The notes under the pieces were generated by a model. That model ran no database searches, was not told the DNA's origin, and saw nothing but the letters and a program-made list of their open reading frames with translations. A DNA stretch of 64,000 bases from Ruminimicrobiellum sp045223915 (GTDB taxonomy: Bacteria; Elusimicrobiota; Endomicrobiia; Endomicrobiales; Endomicrobiaceae), in the NCBI GenBank assembly GCA_045223915.1, contig JBGUZU010000040.1:79987-143986 (forward strand), written 5' to 3'. The position numbers and the translations under genes were made by a program. Below are positions 1-8,031 of the stretch, piece after piece (position 1 is the first letter of the stretch; each line of letters begins with the position of its first letter).

Positions 1-218
1 CAGTATAAAGAAGGTTCCCCTAATCTTGCGATATCATCGCTATTTACATCAGGTTGGGCAATTATTGCAACTTTAAAGCCATGTATCGTTAACCAATTAC
101 CTATAACGGCGCTCCCGTTAAAAGGACTGTCAATATACACATCCCCGGATATAAGTATTATATCCGGCTTATCCCAATGTAATTTATTTATTTCTTCTTT
201 AGTTGTAGGCAGAAACAT
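1..218 (-). CDS. YgiQ-like radical SAM protein (UPF0313), N-terminal fragment
   Basis: The reading frame starts with ATG at 218 and runs off the window start, so only about 72 N-terminal residues are visible. They read MFLPTTKEEINK, then DIILISGDVYID, then VAIIAQPDV, which matches the conserved N-terminus of the UPF0313/YgiQ radical SAM family. The CxxxCxxC cluster motif would lie beyond the window. The DUF486 gene ends 3 bases upstream, so the two are probably co-transcribed. The substrate of the family is not established. Family assignment is fairly firm, function is not. Confidence 0.75.
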   Translation of the reverse strand, partial: MFLPTTKEEINKLHWDKPDIILISGDVYIDSPFNGSAVIGNWLTIHGFKVAIIAQPDVNSDDIARLGEPSLY

Positions 219-221
219 TTA

Positions 222-551
222 TCACCATTTATGAAATATAAAAAATACGGCAAGAACTATAAAAGCAAAACCGACAATATAATTCCATTTCATAGATTCA
301 TGTAAATATAAAACGGAAAAAAAAGAAAACACGACCAACGAAATAACTTCTTGTATTGTTTTCAATTGTGCGGCATTAAACTGTCCGTATCCTATTCTGT
401 TGGCAGGAACCATAAAACAATACTCAAGCAAAGCAATCGCCCAACAAATAAGAATTAACTTCCACATTTTTATATTGTTGAACTTCAAATGCCAATACCA
501 TGCGAAAGTCATAAAAATATTTGAAAAACCCAATAAAATAATTGTTTTCAT
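222..551 (-). CDS. DUF486 / DMT-family small membrane protein
   Basis: This 109-residue protein has four hydrophobic segments (about 1-18, 28-48, 65-84 and 90-108). The segment CFMVPANRIGYG, then QLKTIQEVISL, is characteristic of the DUF486 family, a four-TM relative of small drug/metabolite transporters. The usual family length is about 110 residues, so it looks complete. It sits just upstream of the ygiQ-like gene in the same direction. The transported substrate is unknown. Confidence 0.8.
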   Translation of the reverse strand: MKTIILLGFSNIFMTFAWYWHLKFNNIKMWKLILICWAIALLEYCFMVPANRIGYGQFNAAQLKTIQEVISLVVFSFFSVLYLHESMKWNYIVGFAFIVLAVFFIFHKW

Positions 552-590
552 ATCTGTACAATGATTTAAATTTAAGAATTGAAATTTTTT

Positions 591-680
591 TGGCGGAGAG
601 AGAGGGATTCGAACCCCCGGTAAGGAAACCCTACGCTAGTTTTCAAGACTAGTGCCATAAACCAACTCGGCCATCTCTCC
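591..680 (-). tRNA. tRNA-Ser (anticodon TGA)
   Basis: Read on the minus strand, the acceptor stem GGAGAGA pairs with TCTCTCC and is followed by an encoded CCA at 593-591. The anticodon arm has loop TTGAAAA with anticodon TGA. The T arm contains GGTTCGAATCC, and an extended variable arm between anticodon and T stems is typical of serine tRNAs. The length of 90 bases fits a class II tRNA. Confidence 0.95.
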
Positions 681-758
681 ATATACTATAAATAATGGAA
701 ATCATTATACATTTTTTTTGAATTTGTATCAAGCATTTTTATTTTATAAAATTAGGTT

Positions 759-1727
759 ATGTTGATAAAAAGAAATTTTATTTTTAGCCTGATTATAACC
801 GTTATTTTTATATCTTTCAGTATTGTATATTATAATCATCAAAACAAGAAATATACGATAGACGGGTTTATTCATAAAGCCTCTCATTGTTTCAAAAACG
901 AAGATTATCTGCAAGCCATAAGGTACTATAAAAAAATTATTTCAATGGGTACAACCGATGAAAAAGTCTATATAAATGCAACAAATGCTTTAATTCGGAC
1001 GGGATATTATGAAAAAGCAATTGAACTTTTATCAAGAATGGAAAGAGAATTACCCCCATCCTGTGAAATGTATTATTTGCTTGCGTACTCACACTACTTA
1101 AAAATATTAAACAACAATGAAAAAAAAGATTTTAGAATTCCTATAGAATATTTGAAAAAGAGTCTCGATTTGGATTCCAGAAATAAAGCATCTTACAAAC
1201 TGCTCGGATCGATATACGAGAGAAAAAGACAGTATGAATATGCGAGACAATGGTATAAAAAAGCTTCTATGGAAGATATAGATAATGCAGGTGAGTTTTA
1301 CGGATTTATAGCAAACACATATTTCAAGCAAAGAAGATTTGAAGAAGCTATAAATTACTATGAAAAAGCTCTGAAAGAAAACAAAAATTACATATCGGCA
1401 TATTATAACATTGCGGAGATATATAAAGAAGAAAGTAATTTTGCAAAATCCGAAGAATATTATAAAAAAGCAATAGAGATAAGTCCGGATTATATTTATC
1501 CTTACTATCAAATAGGTAATTTATATTTTGAAAATAACGAATACGACACCGCTATCGATTGGTATAAAAAAGCTTTGGACATAGAACCTAATGAACAAAA
1601 TGTTAATTTCTTTATTGGAATTGCTTATAAAAGAATTAATGAACAGAAAAAAGCGGAAGAACATTTGAAAATTGCGGCTTATTCCGGAAACGATGATGCT
1701 TTAGAAGAATTAAAAGGAGTGTTATAA
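759..1727 (+). CDS. Membrane-anchored TPR-repeat protein
   Basis: The 322-residue protein has one N-terminal hydrophobic segment (about residues 7-25), which is an uncleaved signal anchor or signal peptide. It is followed by about seven tetratricopeptide repeats with the usual W/Y-G/A-Y-F-A-P spacing, for example NYYEKALKENKNYISAYYNI and YKKAIEISPDYIYPYYQIG. TPR arrays act as protein-protein scaffolds, so a periplasmic or membrane-associated assembly role is likely, but no partner is identifiable. The start has only a weak ribosome site (AGGTT). A small membrane-protein gene follows 10 bases later and is probably co-transcribed. Confidence 0.75.
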   Translation: MLIKRNFIFSLIITVIFISFSIVYYNHQNKKYTIDGFIHKASHCFKNEDYLQAIRYYKKIISMGTTDEKVYINATNALIRTGYYEKAIELLSRMERELPPSCEMYYLLAYSHYLKILNNNEKKDFRIPIEYLKKSLDLDSRNKASYKLLGSIYERKRQYEYARQWYKKASMEDIDNAGEFYGFIANTYFKQRRFEEAINYYEKALKENKNYISAYYNIAEIYKEESNFAKSEEYYKKAIEISPDYIYPYYQIGNLYFENNEYDTAIDWYKKALDIEPNEQNVNFFIGIAYKRINEQKKAEEHLKIAAYSGNDDALEELKGVL

Positions 1728-1737
1728 ATTAACAGCT

Positions 1738-2046
1738 ATGTTTTATAAACATAAATATTTATTTTTCATAATTCAATTTATTTTTTGTTCGATTTTAGCT
1801 TATTTCATAAACCAACAAATTATTTTGGTCGGTTTATTGAAAAATCTTTTTGTCGACTCGCTGATAATATATTTATTACTTATTTTTATATCATCGTTTT
1901 TATCGAAAATAATAACACAAATTTATATTTTATCTATGAAAATGATTAGAGCTAAATTTTACAGAAGATTCTTTTATTGGTTTTGTTTTACGATTCTATG
2001 TTATACGGCAACTTTTATAATATTTGCCATTTCTATTGAATACTAA
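1738..2046 (+). CDS. Small hypothetical membrane protein
   Basis: This 102-residue, Phe/Ile-rich protein has three predicted hydrophobic segments (about 8-25, 40-62 and 78-100). It follows the TPR gene by 10 bases. Its last bases overlap the 3' end of the convergent gene at 2033-2506 by 14 bases. No family is recognised. It looks like a real gene because of its position and continuous hydrophobic pattern. Confidence 0.5.
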   Translation: MFYKHKYLFFIIQFIFCSILAYFINQQIILVGLLKNLFVDSLIIYLLLIFISSFLSKIITQIYILSMKMIRAKFYRRFFYWFCFTILCYTATFIIFAISIEY

Positions 2047-2506
2047 ATCTTTTCTTAAGATTAAAAGTTATTGATAATATTATTACTTTATAAAAGATAT
2101 CACACATTGCAAAAAACAAAACATTGATAACAATTATGCTTTTTATTCCGAAAAGCAATACAAACACAACCAACATCAATTCTATAAAGCTGCCGAGTTT
2201 GGAAAAATTTAAAATAAAAGCTTTATTGTATTTCTTATAAAAGAAAAAGGCGATTATATATATAATTATTATCAGAATACTTAAAAAGAGTACAACGGGA
2301 ATAAGTTCTTTAATTATTATTTTATTGTTCACGAATATTAATAAAGATAAAAACATTAAAAAAAGTCTATCCAGACAAAGAACGACAAAGTTATTTCTAT
2401 AATAATTTAAACTTAAAACTACTATATAAAAAAGCAAAATCCATAAAAGATATTCATCAAATACAGTTATTTGATTAAACAAAAGACTTACAAGAAAGCA
2501 AGGCAC
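2033..2506 (-). CDS. Degenerate CDP-alcohol phosphatidyltransferase-like membrane protein
   Basis: This is a multi-TM protein of 157 residues if the GTG at 2506 is used. The frame stays open upstream to about 2566. A GGAG site at 2563-2566 lies 8 bases before an ATT codon at 2554-2552, which would add about 16 residues reading NNLFILLKKSLTIWLV. That N-terminus, the later LCLDRLFLMFLSLL and the SKLGSFIELMLVV stretch align in order with PgsA-type phosphatidyltransferases. The catalytic DG-AR-G-D-D signature is absent. It could be a pseudoenzyme, a decaying pgsA copy or an unrelated membrane protein. Confidence 0.4.
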   Translation of the reverse strand: MPCFLVSLLFNQITVFDEYLLWILLFYIVVLSLNYYRNNFVVLCLDRLFLMFLSLLIFVNNKIIIKELIPVVLFLSILIIIIYIIAFFFYKKYNKAFILNFSKLGSFIELMLVVFVLLFGIKSIIVINVLFFAMCDIFYKVIILSITFNLKKRFSIQ

Positions 2507-2593
2507 AAGCCATATTGTTAAACTTTTTTTTAACAGTATAAAAAGATTATTAATTTTATTTTCTCCGGTATTTATTTGTCAAACCAAAAATGA

Positions 2594-2651
2594 TATAATT
2601 TCTTCAACTTAATGATATTTTTTTTTGCAAGATTTATCAACATAAATCTTG
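2594..2651 (+). promoter_or_regulatory. rseP-operon promoter with leader hairpin
   Basis: A consensus -10 box TATAAT lies at 2594-2599, without a clear -35 box. About 30 bases downstream is a perfect 10-bp stem (2628-2637 with 2642-2651, loop CAAC), followed by a T-rich run from about 2658. The hairpin is inside the untranslated leader of rseP and could act as a weak attenuator or 5' stabiliser. Which of these it is cannot be told from sequence alone. Confidence 0.45.
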
Positions 2652-2696
2652 TGTTATTGTTTTTTTTATTTTAAATATAATTAAAGGAGTAATATA

Positions 2697-3752
2697 ATGA
2701 TAAGTTTTATTCTTCAAGTTCTTGCGGTTATTTTCGGCTTGGGCTTTTTGGTCTTTATACATGAGCTCGGCCATTTTTCGGTTGCTAAGTTCTACAAGGT
2801 TAAAGTATTAAAATTTACTTTGGGTTTCGGTAGAGAAATATGGGGTTTTACGAAAGGCGAAACCAGATATTCCGTTTGTCTATTTCCTTTGGGCGGAATG
2901 GTTGCTATGGCAGGAGAAAATCCCGACGAAGCAAAAGGTGAAAAAGATGAATTCTTATCTTTACCTTTCTACAAAAAGATTATGATAATATTTGCCGGGC
3001 CTCTCATGAACTATATTCTCGCGGTGGTTATGTTTGCTTTCATCTTTAATTTGTGGGGAGTGGCAGCAATATCGGACAAATCTTATGTGGGAGCCTTAGC
3101 TGAATCCGGCTGTGCAAAAGCAGCAGGTTTGGAAACTAACGATAAAATAACTTATATTGACGGTGTAGAAATAAATGATTGGGTAGCTTTAATAGAAAAT
3201 ATAAAAGACAAAGCCGAAAAAGAAATAAATTTAAAAGTTTTAAGAGATGATAAAGAGTTGGAATTTAATTTTGTATTGGATAAAAACCCTACAACCGGAG
3301 CAGGTATGTTAGGTATCCAACCTCTTATCACAAAAGAAAAGCTCCCATTCTTAAAAACAATTTCTTTTGCAGGTTACACGGTAGTATATCAAACGACTTT
3401 TACTTTGCAATACTTATGGGATAAATTAATAAAATGGGAAAAGCCTGAAGTTGCAGGGCCGATAGGGGTTATACAATTTATGGCAAATTCTGCAAAATCG
3501 GGTTTTGAGAGTTATATAAGGTTGTTGGCTGTTATTTCCGTTGCTCTCGGATTATTTAATTTGCTTCCTATTCCTATGGTTGACGGAGGAATGATAGTTT
3601 TATTCTTGTTGGAAGGAATTATAAGAAAGAGAATCAGCACGAAAGTAATTTCAATATACAATTATATCGGTTTAGGATTAATATTATTAATATTCCTGTT
3701 TGCTACATACAGTGATTTAATAAGATTAGGGTTAGGCAAAATATTTAAATAA
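2697..3752 (+). CDS. rseP: Site-2 intramembrane zinc protease RseP
   Basis: This membrane metalloprotease cleaves membrane-embedded anti-sigma factors and remnant signal peptides. The 351-residue protein carries the zinc motif HELGH at residues 22-26, one PDZ domain at about 110-195, and the second active-site motif NLLPIPMVDGG near residue 290. E. coli RseP has two PDZ domains. This shorter single-PDZ form is common in other phyla. The ribosome site AAAGGAG is good. ispG follows 11 bases later. The ECF sigma/anti-sigma pair at 9,837-10,885 is a conceivable target, which is inference. Confidence 0.93.
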   Translation: MISFILQVLAVIFGLGFLVFIHELGHFSVAKFYKVKVLKFTLGFGREIWGFTKGETRYSVCLFPLGGMVAMAGENPDEAKGEKDEFLSLPFYKKIMIIFAGPLMNYILAVVMFAFIFNLWGVAAISDKSYVGALAESGCAKAAGLETNDKITYIDGVEINDWVALIENIKDKAEKEINLKVLRDDKELEFNFVLDKNPTTGAGMLGIQPLITKEKLPFLKTISFAGYTVVYQTTFTLQYLWDKLIKWEKPEVAGPIGVIQFMANSAKSGFESYIRLLAVISVALGLFNLLPIPMVDGGMIVLFLLEGIIRKRISTKVISIYNYIGLGLILLIFLFATYSDLIRLGLGKIFK

Positions 3753-3763
3753 AAGGTATTAAA

Positions 3764-4834
3764 ATGTTCACAAGAAAAGACACTAAAGTAATAAATGTCG
3801 GCGGTGTAAAGATAGGCGGAGGAAACCCTATTGCTATTCAATCTATGACAAATACAAACACGAGAGATTGGAAAGCAACGGTAAAGCAAATAAAAGAGTT
3901 GCAAGATGCCGGTTGCGAGATAATAAGAGTTTCCGTTCCGGATATGGAATGTGCAAAGAATATAAAACTTATAAAGAAAAATATTAAAATTCCGTTAGTT
4001 GCCGATATTCATTTTGATCACAGACTTGCAATAGAATCCATAAAGCAAGGTGTGGATAAACTCAGAATAAATCCCGGTAATATCGGTTCTAAAGAAAAAG
4101 TTATGGAACTTGTAAAAGAAGCAAAAAAAGCCCGTATCCCAATAAGAATAGGTGTTAATGCGGGCTCCTTAAAAGAAGTTCATAATTTTTCGACGGTAAA
4201 AGATAAAGCAAAAGCACTTGTAAAAGCAGCAATAGAACACGTAAAAATATTGGAGGATTGTAATTTTGACGATATTGCGGTATCTCTTAAAGCTTCCGAT
4301 GTGGAAACAACAATCGAAGCATACAAACTTTTTGCATCAAAGAGAAACTATCCTACACATTTGGGAATTACAGAAGCGGGTTCTGTTTTCAGAGGAACGA
4401 TAAAATCGTCCGTAGGCTTAGGTATTATGCTTGCTCAAGGTTTGGGAGATACAATAAGAGTTTCTCTTACGGCAAATCCTATTGAAGAAGTCAGGGTTGC
4501 TTATCAAATATTGCAATCTTTAGGATTAAGATCGACAGGTGTTGAAGTAATATCTTGTCCGACTTGTTCGAGAACAAAAGTTAATTTAATAAAAATTGTT
4601 GACGAACTTGAAGCTGAATTATCAAAAGTTCACAACAAAAACACAAAGAAAAATATTAAAATTGCCGTTATGGGATGTGTTGTAAACGGTCCGGGAGAAG
4701 CAAAAGAAGCAGATTTCGGAATAGCCGGCGGAATAGGCGAAGGTATTCTATTTCAAAAAGGCAAAATAATTTGCAAAGTCCCCGAAGACAAGTGGGTAAA
4801 AAAACTTTTATCAATGTATAAAAAGTCAATTTAA
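3764..4834 (+). CDS. ispG: 4-hydroxy-3-methylbut-2-enyl diphosphate synthase IspG
   Basis: IspG is the iron-sulfur enzyme for the penultimate MEP-pathway step, converting methylerythritol cyclodiphosphate to HMBPP. The 356-residue protein starts with a TIM-barrel domain (AIQSMTNT, VPDMECA, PLVADIHFD). It ends with the cluster domain containing SCPTCSRT (about residues 264-271) and MGCVVNGPGEA (about 302-312), which together supply the three cluster cysteines and the glutamate. It follows rseP closely and is followed by greA after 19 bases. dxr, ispD and ispF lie elsewhere in the window. Confidence 0.96.
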   Translation: MFTRKDTKVINVGGVKIGGGNPIAIQSMTNTNTRDWKATVKQIKELQDAGCEIIRVSVPDMECAKNIKLIKKNIKIPLVADIHFDHRLAIESIKQGVDKLRINPGNIGSKEKVMELVKEAKKARIPIRIGVNAGSLKEVHNFSTVKDKAKALVKAAIEHVKILEDCNFDDIAVSLKASDVETTIEAYKLFASKRNYPTHLGITEAGSVFRGTIKSSVGLGIMLAQGLGDTIRVSLTANPIEEVRVAYQILQSLGLRSTGVEVISCPTCSRTKVNLIKIVDELEAELSKVHNKNTKKNIKIAVMGCVVNGPGEAKEADFGIAGGIGEGILFQKGKIICKVPEDKWVKKLLSMYKKSI

Positions 4835-4853
4835 TTATATCAGGAGAAAAAAA

Positions 4854-5318
4854 ATGGGTGAAATTTATTTAACCAGAGAAGGAAGAAATAAATTAATTGA
4901 AGAAATAGACAGATTGCAAAAAAGAAAACCGCAGATTCAAGATGAAATTGCAAGAGCAAGAGAACACGGAGATTTGAGAGAAAATGCGGAATATCATGCT
5001 GCAAAAGAAGCATTAACAAATCTTATGCAGAGAATTGCGGAAATAGATTCAAAACTTTCAAGAGCAAAAATAATTGAAGAATTAAATATCGATCCGAATA
5101 AAGTATTCATTGGAGTTACCGTAACATTAAAAGATGAAGACGGAGACGAATATGAATATTCCATCGTAGATGAAGAAGAAGCAAACCCCGATGAAATGAA
5201 AATTTCTATCGGTTCCCCTCTTGCTCAGGGATTATTGGGACATGGTGCCGGAGACAAAGTTGATGTGGAACTTCCTGCGGGAACCATGAAATTTGAGATA
5301 GTAAAAATCACGAGATAA
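4854..5318 (+). CDS. greA: Transcription elongation factor GreA
   Basis: GreA reactivates backtracked RNA polymerase by stimulating transcript cleavage through its secondary channel. The 154-residue length is typical. The N-terminal coiled coil contains AREHGDLRENAEYHAAKE, with the acidic tip D/E pair that acts in cleavage. The C-terminal FKBP-like domain ends in LPAGTMKFEIVKI. The ribosome site is AGGAG. It is the last gene of the rseP-ispG-greA cluster, ahead of a bidirectional terminator. Confidence 0.97.
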   Translation: MGEIYLTREGRNKLIEEIDRLQKRKPQIQDEIARAREHGDLRENAEYHAAKEALTNLMQRIAEIDSKLSRAKIIEELNIDPNKVFIGVTVTLKDEDGDEYEYSIVDEEEANPDEMKISIGSPLAQGLLGHGAGDKVDVELPAGTMKFEIVKITR

Positions 5319-5429
5319 TCCGGATGTACGGAAGGATAGAAGAAAAGAAGTATAGAAACTGCTATTGAAAAGGAATATATAAAAAATCACAGAGTGATTT
5401 TAATCTATACATCCATACATCTATACCTC
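5319..5429. repeat. Octamer-repeat inverted element after greA
   Basis: The left side (about 5321-5357) is a run of GGATGTAC, GGAAGGAT and AGAAGTAT-like octamers. The right side (5404-5429) reads ctatacatcc, then atacatctatacctc, which is roughly the complement of the left side. The two sides could form an imperfect hairpin around a loop that contains a small palindrome near 5385-5400. The same design recurs in at least five other spacers of this window. Confidence 0.6.
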
Positions 5430-5459
5430 AACAAAAAAAGCACGAAGTGCTTTTTTGTT
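5430..5459. terminator. Bidirectional terminator between greA and recN
   Basis: The A-rich and T-rich arms AACAAAAAAAGCAC and GTGCTTTTTTGTT flank a GAA loop. Each strand therefore has a GC-poor stem followed by a T-run. It serves greA on the plus strand and recN on the minus strand, overlapping the recN stop codon. Confidence 0.75.
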
Positions 5460-7113
5460 ATTTGTCGTTAAGGAGTTCTTCGGCATGTTTTATGGCATGT
5501 TCCGTTACTTTTTCACCGGAAATAATTTTAGCTATTTCTTCTACTCTTTCTTTAGCACTTAAAGCCTTGGCTTTCGTTATATTTCGGCCTTTTTCCGATT
5601 CTTTGTATATTTTTATATGGTTGTCCGCATTTGATGCAATTTGGGCCAAATGCGATATTGATATAATTTGTCTCTGATTTGAAAGGCTTTTTAATTTTTT
5701 ACCTATTTTTTCACCTGTTTTTCCGCTTGTTCCGGTATCGATTTCATCGAAAATAACGGTATCGACATTATAGTGATTCGATACTGTAGTAGACAAAGCC
5801 AACATTACTCTGGATATTTCACCGCCGGAAGCGACAAGAGATAAAGGATAAAGTTTTTCCCCTTTGTTTGCACTGAACATAAAATCCAAATCGTCAAAAC
5901 CGGTTCTTGTTATTTCACCTTTTTTTATATCAATTTCAAACTGAGAATTTTTCATATTTAAATCTTCAAGTTCCGATATTATATTCTTTGATATAACTTT
6001 TGATACTTTTTTCCTTTTATCGGAAATTTGTTCACATAAACTTATAATTTCCTTTAATATGAAATTTATTTCCTTTTGCAATTTATCCATATTTACTTCA
6101 TAGTTTTCAAGACTTTTAACTTTATCTTCCAAAAGTTTACCGTAGTCGATAATTTCTTGTATTGTTTTACCGTATTTCGATTTCAATCTCTTTATTAATT
6201 GTTGCCTTTCCAACATATTATCCAAAGTTTCGGGTGTAATATCCGTACTGTCGGACAAATCTTCAATTTCTCTGTAAATATCATCTATTTGACTCATTGA
6301 CGAGGCTAAATTTTTAGAAATATTTTCAATATTTATTCCGTATTTTTCCAACAAGGCAACTTGTTTATTTATTATGGAAAGGTTATCCGTAACAGAATGT
6401 TCCTGTTTATATAATATCGACAACATTTCACCTGTAACCGTTTTTATTTTCTCGGCATTTTTTAATTTGGGAAGTTCCTGCTCTATTTTTTCTTCTTCGT
6501 CAGATATTAAATTTGCTTTATTTATTTCGTTTATTTGATATTTATACAAATCCAATAATCTTTCTCTGTCCGTATTTGCTTTTTCTATTTCTTCTTTTTG
6601 CTTTTTTAATTTCTCGTATTCATCATATTTAGTCGAAAGTTTTGCTAATAAAGAATCATTCTTTGCTATACCGTCTACTATCTGTTTTTGATAATTTTGT
6701 TCAAACAACATATTACTTTTATGTTGAGCATAAAAGTCAACCAAATATTTTCCCATATTTGAAAGAGTATTTATACTTACGGAAATATCGTTAATAAAGG
6801 CTTTACTTTTTCCGGAAGAATCAATTTGTCTTCTTATTATAATGTCATCTTCGCAATCTATTGATAATTCCGAAAGAATATTTTTAACGGCAGCGTTTTT
6901 TGAAATATTAAATTCCGCAGAAATCGTGCATGAAGAAGTCCCCGTCCTTATTATGCTTGTGCTTGCTCTTGCACCCAACAACAAATCTATTGAATCTATA
7001 ATTATTGATTTTCCGGCACCGGTTTCTCCGGTTATAACGGTAAGTCCTTTTTTAAAATCTATTGTTATATTTTCTATTAGAGCATAGTTTTTAATAGATA
7101 ATGCGGTAATCAC
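5458..7113 (-). CDS. recN: DNA repair protein RecN
   Basis: RecN is an SMC-like ATPase that helps process double-strand breaks. The 551-residue protein has the N-terminal Walker A GETGAGKS at about residues 30-37, a long central coiled coil, the signature LVASGGEISRVMLAL, and Walker B VIFDEIDTGTSGKTG near residue 455. The ORF begins 6 bases after the nadK stop codon, so the pair is an operon. Its upstream region lacks the GACA-N6-TGTC promoter found in the accessory island. Confidence 0.96.
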   Translation of the reverse strand: MITALSIKNYALIENITIDFKKGLTVITGETGAGKSIIIDSIDLLLGARASTSIIRTGTSSCTISAEFNISKNAAVKNILSELSIDCEDDIIIRRQIDSSGKSKAFINDISVSINTLSNMGKYLVDFYAQHKSNMLFEQNYQKQIVDGIAKNDSLLAKLSTKYDEYEKLKKQKEEIEKANTDRERLLDLYKYQINEINKANLISDEEEKIEQELPKLKNAEKIKTVTGEMLSILYKQEHSVTDNLSIINKQVALLEKYGINIENISKNLASSMSQIDDIYREIEDLSDSTDITPETLDNMLERQQLIKRLKSKYGKTIQEIIDYGKLLEDKVKSLENYEVNMDKLQKEINFILKEIISLCEQISDKRKKVSKVISKNIISELEDLNMKNSQFEIDIKKGEITRTGFDDLDFMFSANKGEKLYPLSLVASGGEISRVMLALSTTVSNHYNVDTVIFDEIDTGTSGKTGEKIGKKLKSLSNQRQIISISHLAQIASNADNHIKIYKESEKGRNITKAKALSAKERVEEIAKIISGEKVTEHAIKHAEELLNDK

Positions 7114-7119
7114 TTAAAA

Positions 7120-7935
7120 CTACACTCCCCATTTTAATTTCGTTTTTAATGTATCAAAATAAGAGTAATTTCTGTCTCTTATAAGTTTTGCTTTTTTTGA
7201 AAACATTTTTATTTTCACTTTTTTATTTTTATCTAAAATATAACTTTCCTGTCCGTCCACAGAAACAACTAAATCCGATTTTTTGTTATCATCGGTGGAA
7301 GTAAATTCCAAAACATTATTACAATCCAAAATCATAGGTCTGTGTGTTAATGTGTGCGGAGATATCGGAGATACGATAAACAAAGATAATGTAGGATAAA
7401 TTATAGGTCCGGAAAGAGCTAACGAATATGCCGTAGACCCCGTAGGTGTAGCTATCACTATACCGTCACCTTTATAACTCGACAAAAACTTTTTATTGAT
7501 AAAAGAATCTATGGAAGTAAGTCTTCCGTTATATATTGACCTTATAACACAATCATTTAGTGCAGTTGTTTTTACCGTTCCGTTTTTTGTCGCAATTTCA
7601 ATATCCAACATCATTCTTTCTTCGTATTCGATACCGTTACTTAAAATATTTTCCAATGAATTAAAAACGTTTTTGATATCGGTATCGGTTAAAAATCCCA
7701 AAGTCCCCATATTTACACCCATAACCGGTATAGAATATTTTGAAACAAGTCTGCTTATTCTTAACATTGTTCCGTCACCGCCGAGAGAAATTATAAAATC
7801 AACTTTCGGATTTTTATTAAGTTTATAAGAAATATTTTTAACCTTTATATTCTTGTCTTTTAACCAATCGGAAATTTTAGCACAATATTGTTGTGCGTTA
7901 GGTTTTAAATGGTTGTATATAATTCCTATTATCAT
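7120..7935 (-). CDS. nadK: NAD kinase NadK
   Basis: NAD kinase phosphorylates NAD to NADP. The 271-residue protein contains the signature GGDGTMLR (about residues 52-59), the LNDCVI motif near 127, the glycine-rich GDGIVIATPTGSTAYSLAL stretch, and VSPISPHTLTHRP, all in family order. It is the first gene of the nadK-recN operon, a pairing seen in many bacteria. Confidence 0.95.
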   Translation of the reverse strand: MIIGIIYNHLKPNAQQYCAKISDWLKDKNIKVKNISYKLNKNPKVDFIISLGGDGTMLRISRLVSKYSIPVMGVNMGTLGFLTDTDIKNVFNSLENILSNGIEYEERMMLDIEIATKNGTVKTTALNDCVIRSIYNGRLTSIDSFINKKFLSSYKGDGIVIATPTGSTAYSLALSGPIIYPTLSLFIVSPISPHTLTHRPMILDCNNVLEFTSTDDNKKSDLVVSVDGQESYILDKNKKVKIKMFSKKAKLIRDRNYSYFDTLKTKLKWGV

Positions 7936-7962
7936 TTTATTTATGCCTTTTTTAATTTAAAT

Positions 7963-7972
7963 GTGCTATAAT
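7963..7972 (+). promoter_or_regulatory. Extended -10 promoter of paaK
   Basis: The sequence TGTGCTATAAT carries an extended TGn element directly before a perfect -10 box. The -35 region is weak, as is usual for extended -10 promoters. The predicted leader is about 50 bases and ends in the ribosome site AGGAG ahead of the ATG at 8032. Confidence 0.6.
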
Positions 7973-8031
7973 TGATTATTATATTAAAATTGTATTTTTT
8001 TTAAAATATTTACTACAGGAGAGATTATAAA

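Noticed and set aside
1107..1511. Antisense open frame within the TPR gene and similar shadows such as 5447-5677, 7496-7828, 42972-43445 and 62342-62752
   Set aside because: They lie wholly inside convincing genes on the other strand and have no recognisable domain or ribosome site.
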